From positions 1-64,000 of the forward strand of contig CALSNM010000015.1 in NCBI GenBank assembly GCA_943787725.1: a stretch of DNA of 64,000 nucleotides, in the 5' to 3' direction. The position numbers were made by a program, and so were the translations under genes. The DNA comes from an uncultured Flavobacteriales bacterium (GTDB lineage Bacteria; Bacteroidota; Bacteroidia; Flavobacteriales_D; Parvicellaceae). How positions within the stretch are numbered: the first letter of the stretch is position 1; each line of letters opens with the position of its first letter. Shown here one piece after another: positions 1-9,955 of this stretch. The notes under the pieces are model-generated. The model was not told the DNA's origin, ran no database searches, and saw only the letters and a program-made list of their open reading frames with translations.

Positions 1-2074
1 CAATTCTGAGGGGTTAGGCGGTATGGGTCCGGCTGTAATAAAATCTAAACCGTCTAAATCACTGTGTCGAATACAATTTTCTACAGAATCTTTTTCTATT
101 AATAAGTGTACTCATACCATTGTTGTTTTCAGCTCCAAAACCAAGATGAAGTTTTGGTTTTCGCATGTCCAAATCTAAAACAATCACTTTTTTACCGGAG
201 AAAGCAATGATACCAGCTAGGTTTAATGCAATAAAAGTTTTTCCTTCTCCGGATATAGTGCTCGTTATCGCAACGATTTTAGCACTTTTTTTGTTGGATA
301 TAAACTGCATATTCGTCCGTATGGTTCTGAAGGATTCTGTTATTTTTGACTTCGGACTTTTATCAACAATCAGTTGAGATATGGGAATATTCGATTTGTA
401 TTTCGGGACAATTCCTAATATTCCGATTGTAGCACTTGATAACTTTGTGATTTCGTTTAAGGAGGTTATCTGATCATGCATCAAATATTTAATTACCGCA
501 AAAAGAACACTTAACATAAGGCCCCAAAAAAGACAAGCAAATAAGTGAATGTTTTTCTTGGTGTAATAGGGTTTGTTGGCACCTTGGCCTCTTCTAGAAT
601 TTCGTTATACGTAGTTAGCCCTGCAGTTGAAAGTTTGTATTCAGTTTCTTTTTCTAATAGTAGCGTATAATATTTATTATTAATCTCTAGCACACGATTT
701 AGTCTTGCTAATTCTAATTCTTTTTCAGGAAGTGTGTATAATTGGCTCTCCAAGTATTTTATTTTTTCGTTTATTATGCTTAGCTTTTTTCTTCCTTGGT
801 TATTATAAATTTCGATTGCGTCAATAATTAATTTTATTTGGACTTTAATCTCTTTATTTATTCTTGATATATGGTCATTATCCGGTGTGACTGTGCGTAA
901 GAGTGCTGTTTTGTTATCAATTGCTTCTTTTAATTTGACAATCAAGTTGTTTAGACTTGATTTGAATTCCATGCCTATTAATACAGGGATTATTGAAGCC
1001 ATGTCTGATTCCAATCCTTGTGCAGAGAGTAATGATTGAATTTCTCCTAAAATTGAATTTTGAATTTCAATTTCGACTACTTGTTTTTCTATATTTTCAA
1101 TTTGAGAAAGTATAGAATTTGTCAGTCCTACTGTCTTATGAATATCATTACTTTTTTGAAATATTTGTATTAATCTTTCACTTTCTTTAAGTCTTATGTC
1201 AACAGAATCTTTTTGTGCTGCAATAAATTGGACGATGTTCGCTGAACTGGTATTTTGACGATCATAAACGAATTTATTATACTCGGATGCCAGCGTTGAG
1301 ATCAAATCTGAAGTGAATTTTGCATTTTTATGTTTGAATTGTATTCTAATGGTCTTTGCTTGTGTATTTTCGATATTAACTTCAATTTTCTTCTTAACAC
1401 TTGTCTGCAACCGTTTTAACGTCATTGAAAACAAAGTACAATTCATTGATTGCCAATTCCTCTACAAATGAATTTATATTTAGCACCGAAAATATACAAG
1501 AAAAATGTTTGTTAGAGATATAATCACCTATACTAAATGATTCATCATTTAGTATAGTTCCAGCCTCATTTTTTAAAATATATTTATCATTCCCATCAGA
1601 TGAAATGAATATTTTTTTATTCATAATGGATGAGTCTATAATGGTGAAATCTATAATTTTAAAAGAAGTGGATTTATACCTGTCTGAAGTTAGAATTTCT
1701 CCTTTGGAAAAATATCCAATTTTTAACGGCATAGCATTAATGGCTTTTTCTAGCATAAAAGATGAGCTAAGCAATTCAACATCAGACGTTAATCGCGTAT
1801 TGTCTTGGAAAGATGAATAAACATTAAGAAGCTGCCCGGCTTGATCTTTTTTATTGATCTGCATAATCAGATCTGATTCATAAATAGGATCTGTATATCG
1901 AATGTATAGATAGCCAGAAGCAATTGCAAGAGCAAAAATAAGGATATAAATTAGAGCACTTTTCTTTAAAAGATAAACGAATAAACCAATCTCAAAATTG
2001 TTACTGAAATTAGTTACCCTTTCTTTGTATCTTTCGAATGTTTCGTTCTGTTTCTGTATGTCTTCGGAGATCAT
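1..2074 (-). pseudogene. wzc: Wzc-type polysaccharide co-polymerase / tyrosine autokinase, frameshifted and cut by window edge
   Basis: Inner-membrane chain-length regulator and BY-kinase that pairs with the outer-membrane Wza channel. Three consecutive minus-strand frames make one protein of the usual architecture. Frame one (2074-1394) has a Wzz domain with a transmembrane segment near residues 38-60. Frame two (1446-511) has the coiled-coil/GNVR region and a second transmembrane segment (TYLLVFFGAL). Frame three (517-59) has the kinase domain with Walker A (SGEGKT) and Walker A' (VIVLDLDMRKP). Frame joins fall near 1400 (one base too many), near 520 in a T6G4 tract (one base too few) and near 95 in an A5 tract (one base too many). 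Past the last join the other frame continues to base 1 with LDGLDFITAGPIPPNPSEL, typical of the family. It could be a real pseudogene or sequencing error. Confidence in the family is high. Confidence 0.85.
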
Positions 2075-2848
2075 GGGGTATTTTTAATGGTTGTAAGGGT
2101 TGCCCAAATGAATAAGGCACTGGACAATAATGAGACAATTGGTGTGATGTCACCCAATGCTTCTCTGGCAAGGTTTGGATTTGGTTCCACATATATAATA
2201 TCATTCGCTTGCACAATTATGCTGCCTTCTTGGATGCCTTCTATAGTAGAAAGATCAATAAGGTAGACATCTTTTTTTGTTTTTGTTTGCCTAACAATTT
2301 TTATGCGATTTGCTTTTGAGTTGGCACTAATTCCGCCAACCAAAGCTAATACTTCTATTAAGGTTGTATTATTATTTGATAGGCTAACTACCTTAGCGGA
2401 ACTTCCTGTACCCGGAAAAACAATGACCCGCTTATTCGTAATGTTAAGAATTACAAAGGGCGAGACGTAAAATTTTGCATATTTTGCTTGTAGAAAAGCT
2501 TCTGCCTCTACAATTGTCTTCCCAACTATGTTAATGTTACCAAGAATTGGAAGACGCGCCAAACTATCTGCTTGAACAACGTAATTTATGTTGGACCTTG
2601 CAGCAAGTGCCTGTTGAGACCCCCCATCAGCTTGTCCAGCAGCAATATCGATTAATTGGAACCCATCATTAGCGAACAATCTAAACTGTAACATGTCATT
2701 TACGGATATGATGTATTCATCTATTGGTTTGTCCGGAGGTGTATCAAAAACATAATCTTTTCGGTGTTTTTAACATTACGTGCGAATTAATTGTGCAACT
2801 GGACCAAAACATTAATCCTGCTAGAAGTAGCGCAATTGGATTTTTCAT
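2071..2848 (-). pseudogene. wza: Wza-type outer-membrane polysaccharide export protein, N-terminal frameshift
   Basis: Periplasmic/outer-membrane export channel (Poly_export plus SLBB domains) that works with Wzc. The in-frame stretch runs from 2694 to 2071 and contains the Poly_export signature region (SVNDMLQFRLF, YVVQADSLARLPILGNINI), an SLBB-like segment and a C-terminal helix (IVSLLSSALFIWATL) that could span the outer membrane. Upstream, an ATG at 2848 opens a lipoprotein-like signal (hydrophobic stretch ending in Cys18). That frame stops about 35 codons in, while the conserved sequence continues one frame over (DYVFDTPPDKPIDEYIISV). One extra base near 2765 explains this. The stop overlaps the wzc start (ATGA), so the two form an operon. 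Confidence 0.85.
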
Positions 2849-2865
2849 ATGAAAAGATTAGAACA

Positions 2866-2873
2866 CAAAGGTA
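2866..2873 (-). promoter_or_regulatory. TAnnTTTG promoter box upstream of wza
   Basis: On the minus strand the sequence TACCTTTG matches the Bacteroidetes -7 consensus TAnnTTTG and lies 17 bases before the wza ATG at 2848. No clear -33 TTTG was found. This is a motif match only. Confidence 0.4.
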
Positions 2874-2892
2874 TAAATAAAAATTGGTAAAA

Positions 2893-2917
2893 TAAAAAGT
2901 ACTTTGAAAAACAAAGT
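2893..2917 (-). terminator. Intrinsic terminator after GT4 gene
   Basis: The perfect inverted repeat ACTTTG-aaaaa-CAAAGT (2901-2917) is followed on the minus strand by C and five T. It lies just downstream of the glycosyltransferase stop at 2923 and just upstream of the wza promoter box, so it separates the two transcription units. Confidence 0.5.
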
Positions 2918-2922
2918 TAAAA

Positions 2923-4101
2923 TTATCCTAATAACTGGCAGTATAATTTTTCCATATCACCAACTAGTCGGTCGAAGTGGAAGCTTTTAAAGACATGTGT
3001 TCCCTTCTGAGAAAAAGCCATTCTTTTGTAATCGTCCTCAATAAGGGATAACATATTTTCTGCAAATGACTGTTCATCAGATATGTTTGATAATAGGGCT
3101 GTTTCATTTGGTATGACAATATTCTCAATACCTCCTACATTTGTCGATACTATGGGTTTTCCTGCTGCTTGTGCTTCTATAAGGTTAACTGGGGTCCCTT
3201 CGTTTTTAGAGGTTAAGGCTACAATATCTAAACCAGCTAAAGCAACATCTATATCCGTAATCCAACTGGTAAAGGTTAAAAGAGCGTTCGTAGCATTTTT
3301 TTCTGTAGAGAAGTCTATTTCCAATTGGTTACAATAATTTTCTAACTCATCTCTAAGTTCTCCATCTCCAATAATTAAAAACCGAACCTTTTTAGTGGTG
3401 GCTTCCTTAATATTCTTTACCACATTGAGAAAAAAATGATGGTTTTTAATTGGGACGAGTCTTCCGATTATGCCAATTGCAATTTCATCATCTTCAATTA
3501 ACCATTTTTGTCTAAAGCTATTGCGTTTTTCCTTTTGATTATCTTTGAATTTATTCAAGTCAAACCCTAAAGGGATTACCTCAATTTTATTGGGCTTTGC
3601 TATTTTATGGATTGTGGATAGTTCTTTTTTTTGAATAGGACTAATAGCAATTATTTTGGTAGATTTTCTAGCCAAGTTTCTTTCTATTGTTTTGTAAATA
3701 GTTGTTTTTACTTTTCCAAAGTAAGAGTGAAAAACATGCCCATGAAAAGTGTGAAGTATAACAGGAACTTTCATCTTGTAGGCTGCTAGCCTTCCAATAG
3801 CTCCTGCTTTCGAAGCATGTGTGTGAACAATGTCTGGTTTGAAGTCTGCAATTATATCTTTAATTTTTTGATAAGCAATTCGATCATTTTTAAGATTTAT
3901 CTCTCGCTTCATTTCAGGAATAATAATTGGTTTCAGCCCTAATTCATGCAATATAAATTGTGATGAATCTTCGGTCTCATCTTTTTCTCCTGCCACAAGG
4001 AGAGTTTCAAAATTTTTTGATAAATACTTAGATAGGTAAGCAGCATTATAGGTAGGGCCACCTATGTTAAATCGATTTATAATTCTTAAGACTTTTGGCA
4101 T
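2923..4101 (-). CDS. GT4-family glycosyltransferase
   Basis: Cytoplasmic retaining glycosyltransferase of GT-B fold, likely adding a sugar to a lipid-linked glycan. It has 392 residues, the normal family length. The N-terminal donor/acceptor loop is glycine-rich (FNIGGPTYN, near residues 12-20). The C-terminal domain opens with GIIGRLVPIKNH near residue 217 and carries the EX7E motif (NEGTPVNLIE, near residues 299-308) followed by AAGKPIVSTNVGG. It starts at an ATG 17 bases after a TAnnTTTG box, and a terminator follows, so it appears monocistronic. Its closeness to wza/wzc suggests a role in an exopolysaccharide or glycoprotein glycan. The sugar cannot be told from sequence. Confidence 0.9.
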   Translation of the reverse strand: MPKVLRIINRFNIGGPTYNAAYLSKYLSKNFETLLVAGEKDETEDSSQFILHELGLKPIIIPEMKREINLKNDRIAYQKIKDIIADFKPDIVHTHASKAGAIGRLAAYKMKVPVILHTFHGHVFHSYFGKVKTTIYKTIERNLARKSTKIIAISPIQKKELSTIHKIAKPNKIEVIPLGFDLNKFKDNQKEKRNSFRQKWLIEDDEIAIGIIGRLVPIKNHHFFLNVVKNIKEATTKKVRFLIIGDGELRDELENYCNQLEIDFSTEKNATNALLTFTSWITDIDVALAGLDIVALTSKNEGTPVNLIEAQAAGKPIVSTNVGGIENIVIPNETALLSNISDEQSFAENMLSLIEDDYKRMAFSQKGTHVFKSFHFDRLVGDMEKLYCQLLG

Positions 4102-4117
4102 ATTACTATTATCTCGA

Positions 4118-4125
4118 CAAATGTA
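4118..4125 (-). promoter_or_regulatory. TAnnTTTG promoter box of GT4 gene
   Basis: Minus-strand TACATTTG matches the phylum -7 consensus, 16 bases before the ATG at 4101. No -33 element is evident. Confidence 0.4.
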
Positions 4126-4298
4126 ACTTTATACTGACATCTTTAGAAAAAAAATGTCATTCTATTGTATAATATCTATTAATTAGTTGTTCCATTGAAG
4201 TATTTTTGATTGAAAAGTTTCGGGATTATTCAATTAATTTGATCTATGGTCTAAAAATTGAATAATATTAACTATTCTTATCACTTATTGCTTAGTGA

Positions 4299-5783
4299 GT
4301 GAAAAATATTTTAAAACATATTGCATCCTTAATTTTGTTTATTGGTTTGAGTGTTTCGGTCCGACCCCAAAATAAAACGAATTCAATAGATGTCGCCATG
4401 AATTCTCTGGTAAAAGATTCTGCACTGAAAAATGCTTCAATAAGTTTTATTGTCAAAGATTTGGATTCTAATACAATAGTTTCTAGATATAACCCGAATT
4501 TAAGCTTGCCGTCTGCTTCTACCATGAAGGTTATTTCCTCTGCTGCTGCTTTAGATATTTTAGGTTCGTATATGAAATTTGAAACTAAAATAATGTATGA
4601 TGGATATATTGACTCTAATAACGTTTTGAATGGGAATATATACATAAAGGGTGGTGGAGATCCAACTCTTGGGAGTAAGTATTTTAAGGAGAAGTACGGT
4701 GTGTTCCTATTAACTTGGGTGGAAGAAATAGCAAAATTAGGTATTGATTCAATTGCTGGAAGTGTAATAGGGGATGCTTCTTTGTTTCCAGATGAGTATG
4801 TTGCATCTACCTGGAGTTGGGGAGATATTGGTAATTATTATGGTGCTGGTGTTTCTGGATTAACTATTTATGATAATACTGTAAAGTTTGAGTTCTCATC
4901 CGGTCCATCGGCTCATGACTCCACATTTGTAGATTGTTTTTACCCTTATACACCTGACTTAATAATTGATAATAAAGTTAAAGCTTCAAGTACCAAAAAA
5001 GATTTGGCATACATTTATGGCGGTCCAAATAATCCAATACGTACAATTAAAGGAACAATACCCAAAGGCCAAACAGAATACGTGGTAAAAGGGTCTATTC
5101 ATGAGCCTGCATATGTGACAGCTTTTGAATTAGAAACTGCTTTATGGGAATATGGGATTAGTGTTGGAGGGGACGCAACTACTATTCGAAGAATGAAATC
5201 TTTAGGAAATTATTTTGAGTCAGAAAGAAAGGCTATTTTCATTACAAAATCCCCTACTGTAGGTCAAATTGTTTATTGGACGAATCTTATTTCTAATAAT
5301 CTGTATGCAGAACATTTACTAAAACATATAGGTGTAAAAAAATACGGTGACGGAAGTGTGTTTTCATCCACATTAGCTGTTACGAAATATTGGAGCTCTA
5401 AAGGGATTGATATGACAGGATTCTATATGAATGATGGAAGTGGGCTTTCTCGATCAAATGCAATTACTGCTTCTCAACTTGTTGAGGTTTTGGAGTATAT
5501 GAAGTTAAAAAGTAAATATTCAAAATCATTTTTATCCTCATTGCCAGTTGCCGGAAAAACGGGAACATTAAGAAGTATTGGAAAGAAAACCAAGATAGCT
5601 GGAAATCTAAAAGCAAAGAGTGGAACTATGACACGCATTAAAAGCTATGCAGGTTATGTGAAAAGTGCTTCTGGGCGAAATCTAGCTTTTGCCATTGTCG
5701 TTAACAATCATAATTGTACTTCTTTTCAAATTAAAAAGAAACTAGAAATTGTAATGGTAGCTTTGGGTAATTATAATGATTAA
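4299..5783 (+). CDS. dacB: D-alanyl-D-alanine carboxypeptidase/endopeptidase (PBP4, DacB)
   Basis: Penicillin-binding protein of the S13 family that cleaves terminal D-Ala or D-Ala-mDAP cross-links in periplasmic peptidoglycan. It has 494 residues, typical of the family. A hydrophobic signal peptide (residues 5-22) is followed by the three active-site motifs in order: SxxK at S74-T-M-K77, SxN at S332-N-N334, and KSG at K440-S-G with the conserved SGTM and YAGY context. The large insertion between the first two motifs is characteristic of PBP4. The start is GTG at 4299. It is convergent with menB, the two reading frames overlapping by 4 bases, with no terminator between them. Confidence 0.95.
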   Translation: MKNILKHIASLILFIGLSVSVRPQNKTNSIDVAMNSLVKDSALKNASISFIVKDLDSNTIVSRYNPNLSLPSASTMKVISSAAALDILGSYMKFETKIMYDGYIDSNNVLNGNIYIKGGGDPTLGSKYFKEKYGVFLLTWVEEIAKLGIDSIAGSVIGDASLFPDEYVASTWSWGDIGNYYGAGVSGLTIYDNTVKFEFSSGPSAHDSTFVDCFYPYTPDLIIDNKVKASSTKKDLAYIYGGPNNPIRTIKGTIPKGQTEYVVKGSIHEPAYVTAFELETALWEYGISVGGDATTIRRMKSLGNYFESERKAIFITKSPTVGQIVYWTNLISNNLYAEHLLKHIGVKKYGDGSVFSSTLAVTKYWSSKGIDMTGFYMNDGSGLSRSNAITASQLVEVLEYMKLKSKYSKSFLSSLPVAGKTGTLRSIGKKTKIAGNLKAKSGTMTRIKSYAGYVKSASGRNLAFAIVVNNHNCTSFQIKKKLEIVMVALGNYND

Positions 5784-6622
5784 GGAAACTTTGGAAACTT
5801 CTTGAAGTTAGGCTCTCTTTTTTCTAGAAAAGCATTTTTTCCTTCCACGGCTTCATCTGTCCCGTAGGCCAGTCTTGTAGCTTCTCCCGCATATACTTGT
5901 TGTCCAACTAATCCATCATCAATAAGATTAAAGCCAAACTTCAACATTTTAATAGCTGTGGGGCTTTTAGTCATGATTTCTTGTGCCCAGTCGTAAGCTT
6001 CTTGCTCAAGTTCTGCATGTGGAACCACTTTGTTTACCATTCCCATTTCATAAGCTTCTTTAGCCGTATAATTTGCTCCTAAGAAAAAGATCTCCCTTGC
6101 TCTTTTTTGACCAACTTGCCGCGCTAAATAAGCAGATCCAAAACCTCCGTCAAAACTTGCAACATTAGCATCTGTTTGCTTGAAAATAGCATGTTCTTTA
6201 CTGGCTAAAGTTAAGTCACAAACCACGTGCAAGCTATGACCGCCACCAACAGCCCATCCTGGAACTACAGCGATAACCACTTTGTTCATGAAACGAATCT
6301 GACGCTGCACATCTAGAATATTAAATCGATTTACACCGTTTCCTCCTTTATATCCACTCGTAGATCTTACTCTTTGGTCGCCACCAGAACAAAACGCCCA
6401 ACCACCATCTTTAGGCGAAGGACCTTCTCCGGTTATTAATACCACACCTATTTCTTGACTTTCATGGCAGATGATCAACGCTTCCCACAATTCATCTACT
6501 GTTTTAGGTGTAAATGCATTTCTGCACTCTGGTCTATTGAAAGCAATTCTCCCAACCCCGTTAAGCGTTTTAAAAGTAATTTCTTCATATTCCTTTTCAG
6601 TTTTCCAGTCTAAATTTACCAT
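5780..6622 (-). CDS. menB: 1,4-dihydroxy-2-naphthoyl-CoA synthase MenB
   Basis: Crotonase-fold enzyme that closes the second ring of the naphthoquinone (o-succinylbenzoyl-CoA to DHNA-CoA) in menaquinone synthesis. It has 280 residues. The oxyanion-hole regions are visible in EGPSPKDGGWAFCSGGDQ and GWAVGGGHSLHVVCDLTLAS, and the C-terminal segment (YGTDEAVEGKNAFLEKREP) is typical of MenB. It is last in a same-strand menaquinone group (thioesterase, menF, menD, menB), separated from menD by 133 bases. No exact TAnnTTTG box was seen before it, only a one-mismatch TACATTTA. Confidence 0.96.
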   Translation of the reverse strand: MVNLDWKTEKEYEEITFKTLNGVGRIAFNRPECRNAFTPKTVDELWEALIICHESQEIGVVLITGEGPSPKDGGWAFCSGGDQRVRSTSGYKGGNGVNRFNILDVQRQIRFMNKVVIAVVPGWAVGGGHSLHVVCDLTLASKEHAIFKQTDANVASFDGGFGSAYLARQVGQKRAREIFFLGANYTAKEAYEMGMVNKVVPHAELEQEAYDWAQEIMTKSPTAIKMLKFGFNLIDDGLVGQQVYAGEATRLAYGTDEAVEGKNAFLEKREPNFKKFPKFP

Positions 6623-6755
6623 GATTTATTATTTAAGTGTGAACGTTGGTAAATGTACGAACTATAAAGGATAGAATGAACCTTGGTATTTAGAATTTTC
6701 AATTTCTAGTTGATTCAATACATGTATTTCCTAAATGTTTTGTGTTACTAAAATT

Positions 6756-8459
6756 TTAGCATTTTGAGGAATTTTCTTTAATACATTCAAAATAGCTTTT
6801 CAGTATGAAAGCATTCGCTTCTTTTGGAGTAAATATTTCCAGAACGGCCGGTCGCTTATTTTCTTGTTCGCCATAAAAATTCGGCAAAGCTTCTTCTAAG
6901 GATGCTTCATTGCAGGCATTATAATAATTAATATTATGAGCGGCAACTAGTTGTTGAATGTTTGCATTGTTACCTACTTCAAAAAAGTCTTCAAATTGCT
7001 TTGTAGTTGAGGGACCTGGAATAATCCTAAAGATGCCTCCTCCAGAATTGTTAATTACGATAATTCGAATATTACTTGTAAGATGATTGTTCCAAAGTGC
7101 ATTTATATCATAAACAAAACTGAGGTCACCAGAAATTAGCAGGGTTAAATTGTTGTTAATAGAAGCTGCTCCAATCATTGTAGAAGTGCAGCCGTCAATC
7201 CCACTTACTCCACGATTGGCATTGTACTGGACTGTGTTTATCTGTTCAAATAATTGAATATATCGCACAGGAGAGCTATTTCCCATATGCAAATTCGAAA
7301 AATCAGGTAACGTGTCTATTATTATGCTAGTTGCCTTCAAGTCACTCCAGTCGCTGTGTTTAACAAATTCTTCATGCGATTGTTGAGCTAAGAAGGATTT
7401 TTCTAACCATTTATCTCCAAAATTGCTCTCAAAATTGGGTTCTATTAATTGGATTTTTAAAAAAAAGGATAGGGGCGAAATGTCAAATTTTTTGGTCAAT
7501 GACGAAAATGTGTCTATTGAGTCTGGCTTTATACTTATTTGCCAATGCTCTCTCGCTTTATTATTTCGCAAAAAGGATTTTATTCGTTTTGATATTATTG
7601 CTCCTCCTATTGAAATTAATAGGTCAGGAGCATAATTAATTAATTCATTTTCGTTAATCGAGTTTAATGTTCTATCAATGCAAGAAATAAATTTTAAATC
7701 ACAAAGATTAGCAGTGCTTTCCGTTAAAATCGAAACCGCGGAATTTTGATTAATCTGTTTAAGCAAATTATTTAGCTCCGCATTTCTTTCTAAAACGCCG
7801 CAAAGGATTAGTATTCGATTTGCTTTTTTCCATTTACTAGAAATATATTGGACCTCAATGTCTGTTAATGCAGTTTTTTCCACTCTATCTGGTGAATATT
7901 CTGGTATGTAAGCATCTTCAATAGCTATCGTATTGTATAGTGGTTCTTCAAATGGAATATTTATATGAACTGTATTGTTGGTTATTGCTTTCGCATTATT
8001 TAATGCTGAATTGATTTCGATTTCTGATAAAGATGTGTTCTCATTGCTTAGTTCGCTTGGTATGGAATAGCTGTGATGAATGTAGTTCTGAAAAATATTC
8101 ACCTGGTCTATCATCTGTCCTTCTCCATTATTTAACCATTTAGCTGGCCTATCTGAAGTGATTGCAAGTAGAGGAATATTCTGATAATAGGCTTCTGAAA
8201 TTGCAGGGGCATAATTCAATGCTGCACTTCCTGAAGTACAGCAAATAATTACCGGTTCATGCAGTTGTTGCGCTTTTCCTAGTGCATAAAATGCAGCTGA
8301 TCGTTCATCAACAATTGAGATACAATGAAAAAATGGATTTTCGTTAAAAGAAATAACTAGGGGTGCGTTTCTGGATCCAGCTGAAAAGACAACATTTTTA
8401 ATCCCATACTGTTCGCATAGGTTTACTAATATTTGAACACTCTTTTTGTCCGAAATCAT
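6756..8459 (-). CDS. menD: 2-succinyl-5-enolpyruvyl-6-hydroxy-3-cyclohexene-1-carboxylate synthase MenD
   Basis: Thiamine-diphosphate enzyme joining isochorismate and 2-oxoglutarate in menaquinone synthesis. It has 567 residues, the normal length. The N-terminal ThDP domain contains FSAGSRNAPL and CTSGSAALNYAPAI. The C-terminal domain has the ThDP/metal motif beginning GDLSFVYDINAL and closing with NNSGGGIF. The ATG at 8459 lies four bases after a TAnnTTTG box, which points to its own, possibly leaderless, transcript. It is followed by menB on the same strand. Confidence 0.96.
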   Translation of the reverse strand: MISDKKSVQILVNLCEQYGIKNVVFSAGSRNAPLVISFNENPFFHCISIVDERSAAFYALGKAQQLHEPVIICCTSGSAALNYAPAISEAYYQNIPLLAITSDRPAKWLNNGEGQMIDQVNIFQNYIHHSYSIPSELSNENTSLSEIEINSALNNAKAITNNTVHINIPFEEPLYNTIAIEDAYIPEYSPDRVEKTALTDIEVQYISSKWKKANRILILCGVLERNAELNNLLKQINQNSAVSILTESTANLCDLKFISCIDRTLNSINENELINYAPDLLISIGGAIISKRIKSFLRNNKAREHWQISIKPDSIDTFSSLTKKFDISPLSFFLKIQLIEPNFESNFGDKWLEKSFLAQQSHEEFVKHSDWSDLKATSIIIDTLPDFSNLHMGNSSPVRYIQLFEQINTVQYNANRGVSGIDGCTSTMIGAASINNNLTLLISGDLSFVYDINALWNNHLTSNIRIIVINNSGGGIFRIIPGPSTTKQFEDFFEVGNNANIQQLVAAHNINYYNACNEASLEEALPNFYGEQENKRPAVLEIFTPKEANAFILKSYFECIKENSSKC

Positions 8460-8463
8460 AATG

Positions 8464-8471
8464 CAAACTTA
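8464..8471 (-). promoter_or_regulatory. TAnnTTTG box immediately before menD
   Basis: Minus-strand TAAGTTTG matches the -7 consensus and is separated from the menD ATG by only CATT. If used, transcription would begin at or beside the A of the ATG. No -33 TTTG was seen at the usual spacing. Confidence 0.4.
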
Positions 8472-8507
8472 CGCAATAGGGATGAAGTAGAATCGCTTAT
8501 GGATTAG

Positions 8508-9497
8508 TTAATCTAAAATATTTAACAAAGTTTTTGCTTTTAGCGCCGTTTCTTCCCATTCATTGTTTGGGTTAGAGTTAGTTGTAATTCCTCCACCAAC
8601 ATAAATCCAATATTCATTTCTAAACAGCTGCATGCACCGTAAATTAACGAATAAGCTACATGAGGTGTTATTAATAATTCCCAGGAACCCCGTGTAAAAT
8701 TCGCGGTTGTATCCTTCGTTTTTAAGAATAAAGTCTTGTGCTTTTTTTTGAGGAATGCCGCAAACAGCAGGGGTAGGGTGGAGTAGGTTTGCTAATGCTA
8801 AAGGAGTCTTATTCGTTTGTATATTGAATGTTGTTTTAAGGTGTGCAATATTTCCTGCTACAACCGTTTCTGGACGCGACTTGAATTGATGATTTATAGA
8901 TTCACTTTCTAATTTTTCTTTGATGTAATTCGTTACAAATTTTTGTTCGTCAAGCTCTTTCTTTTTCCAATTAATATTGTCAAGCGCTTTGCTACCTGCA
9001 AGCGCAATCGTTGTGTACTTTTCTGCAGATCCTCTAATTAATGTTTCAGGTGTAGCTCCCATCCATGTTCCTTCATTAGGAATGTTGAATAAGTAATTAA
9101 AAGAATGGTTGTACTCTTTACAGAGATTTAGATAGGTTTGAAAAATATCACCATTAATAACTGGATGTTTTTTAATTCGAGAAAGAACAACTTTACTCAT
9201 GTCCTTTGTACATGCATTTATAAATAACTCCGCTTTACTGAGGTAGTTTTTTTTATCAAGTTCTTGACGTTTAGGAGAGCTACTTTCTAGACTTAACTTA
9301 TACGCTGATAAAATAAATTCTGCTTTACCTTCTAAGTAAAAAGACGCAGACTTATCTGCGTTTGAGATGATGAAACCATTAAGAGTAGGATTTGAGTTTA
9401 AATCAATTTTCACCCAAGTTCCTGATATAAAATGTATTTCATTATCGTTAGGTTTCTGATAAAAGACAAACCCATCTTGTTGGGATAATTCGGTCAT
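8508..9497 (-). CDS. menF: Isochorismate synthase MenF
   Basis: Chorismate-utilising enzyme that converts chorismate to isochorismate, the first committed step of menaquinone synthesis. It has 329 residues, on the short side because the variable N-terminal domain is reduced. The catalytic C-terminal half is complete: GATPETLI, the IALAGSK motif, HPTPAVCGIP, then EGYNREFYTGFLG, LFVNLRCM and the closing YVGGGITTNSNP. Its ATG overlaps the stop of the upstream thioesterase gene by one base, so translation is probably coupled. An isochorismate-lyase role is unlikely given the menD/menB neighbours. Confidence 0.93.
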   Translation of the reverse strand: MTELSQQDGFVFYQKPNDNEIHFISGTWVKIDLNSNPTLNGFIISNADKSASFYLEGKAEFILSAYKLSLESSSPKRQELDKKNYLSKAELFINACTKDMSKVVLSRIKKHPVINGDIFQTYLNLCKEYNHSFNYLFNIPNEGTWMGATPETLIRGSAEKYTTIALAGSKALDNINWKKKELDEQKFVTNYIKEKLESESINHQFKSRPETVVAGNIAHLKTTFNIQTNKTPLALANLLHPTPAVCGIPQKKAQDFILKNEGYNREFYTGFLGIINNTSCSLFVNLRCMQLFRNEYWIYVGGGITTNSNPNNEWEETALKAKTLLNILD

Positions 9498-9919
9498 TAT
9501 TTTTTTCTTTCAATAATCATCATTGTCATTCGTGAAGTCGAGATTAATTTATGCTTTTCGTCCTTAATTTCGATGTTCCAAATATGGGTTGTTCTTCCTT
9601 GATGCACTAGTTTGGCAGTTCCGAATACAAAACCCTCCATAACGGAACCAATATGATTTGCATTTATTTCAATGCAAACACCATAATGTGTTTTGCCATC
9701 AATTATCGAAAATGTTCCAACACTTCCAAGCGTTTCAGCCAATGCGACATTAGCACCGCCATGCAACAGCCCCATTGGTTGAAATGTTCTTTCATCTACG
9801 GGCATTTTTGCAATTAAAAAGTCATCTCCGATTTCGGTAAACTCAATTCCAAGATTAGAAACCATGGTTTCTTGGTTGATTAAATTTATATCCTGGATGG
9901 TTATGTTTGGGTTTATCAT
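9497..9919 (-). CDS. menI: PaaI-type hotdog thioesterase, probable DHNA-CoA thioesterase
   Basis: Hotdog-fold acyl-CoA thioesterase of about 140 residues. The conserved PMGLLHGGANVALAETLGS motif carries the catalytic region of the PaaI/YbgC group. The menaquinone pathway needs hydrolysis of DHNA-CoA after MenB, and this gene heads the menF-menD-menB group, so MenI is the likely role (inferred from context). The open frame extends upstream to 9988, but the TAnnTTTG box at 9924-9931 and the terminator behind it favour the ATG at 9919. The extension would read through the terminator hairpin. Confidence 0.85.
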   Translation of the reverse strand: MINPNITIQDINLINQETMVSNLGIEFTEIGDDFLIAKMPVDERTFQPMGLLHGGANVALAETLGSVGTFSIIDGKTHYGVCIEINANHIGSVMEGFVFGTAKLVHQGRTTHIWNIEIKDEKHKLISTSRMTMMIIERKK

Positions 9920-9923
9920 AAAG

Positions 9924-9955
9924 CAAAGATATAAACAAAAAAAAAGGTACTCAAA
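9924..9955 (-). promoter_or_regulatory. Promoter of the menaquinone operon (TTTG-N20-TATCTTTG)
   Basis: On the minus strand TTTG (9955-9952) is followed after exactly 20 bases by TATCTTTG (9931-9924), a full match to the Bacteroidetes -33/-7 promoter. The ATG of the thioesterase gene begins four bases later. The -33 element lies inside the terminator hairpin of the preceding protease gene. Confidence 0.6.
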
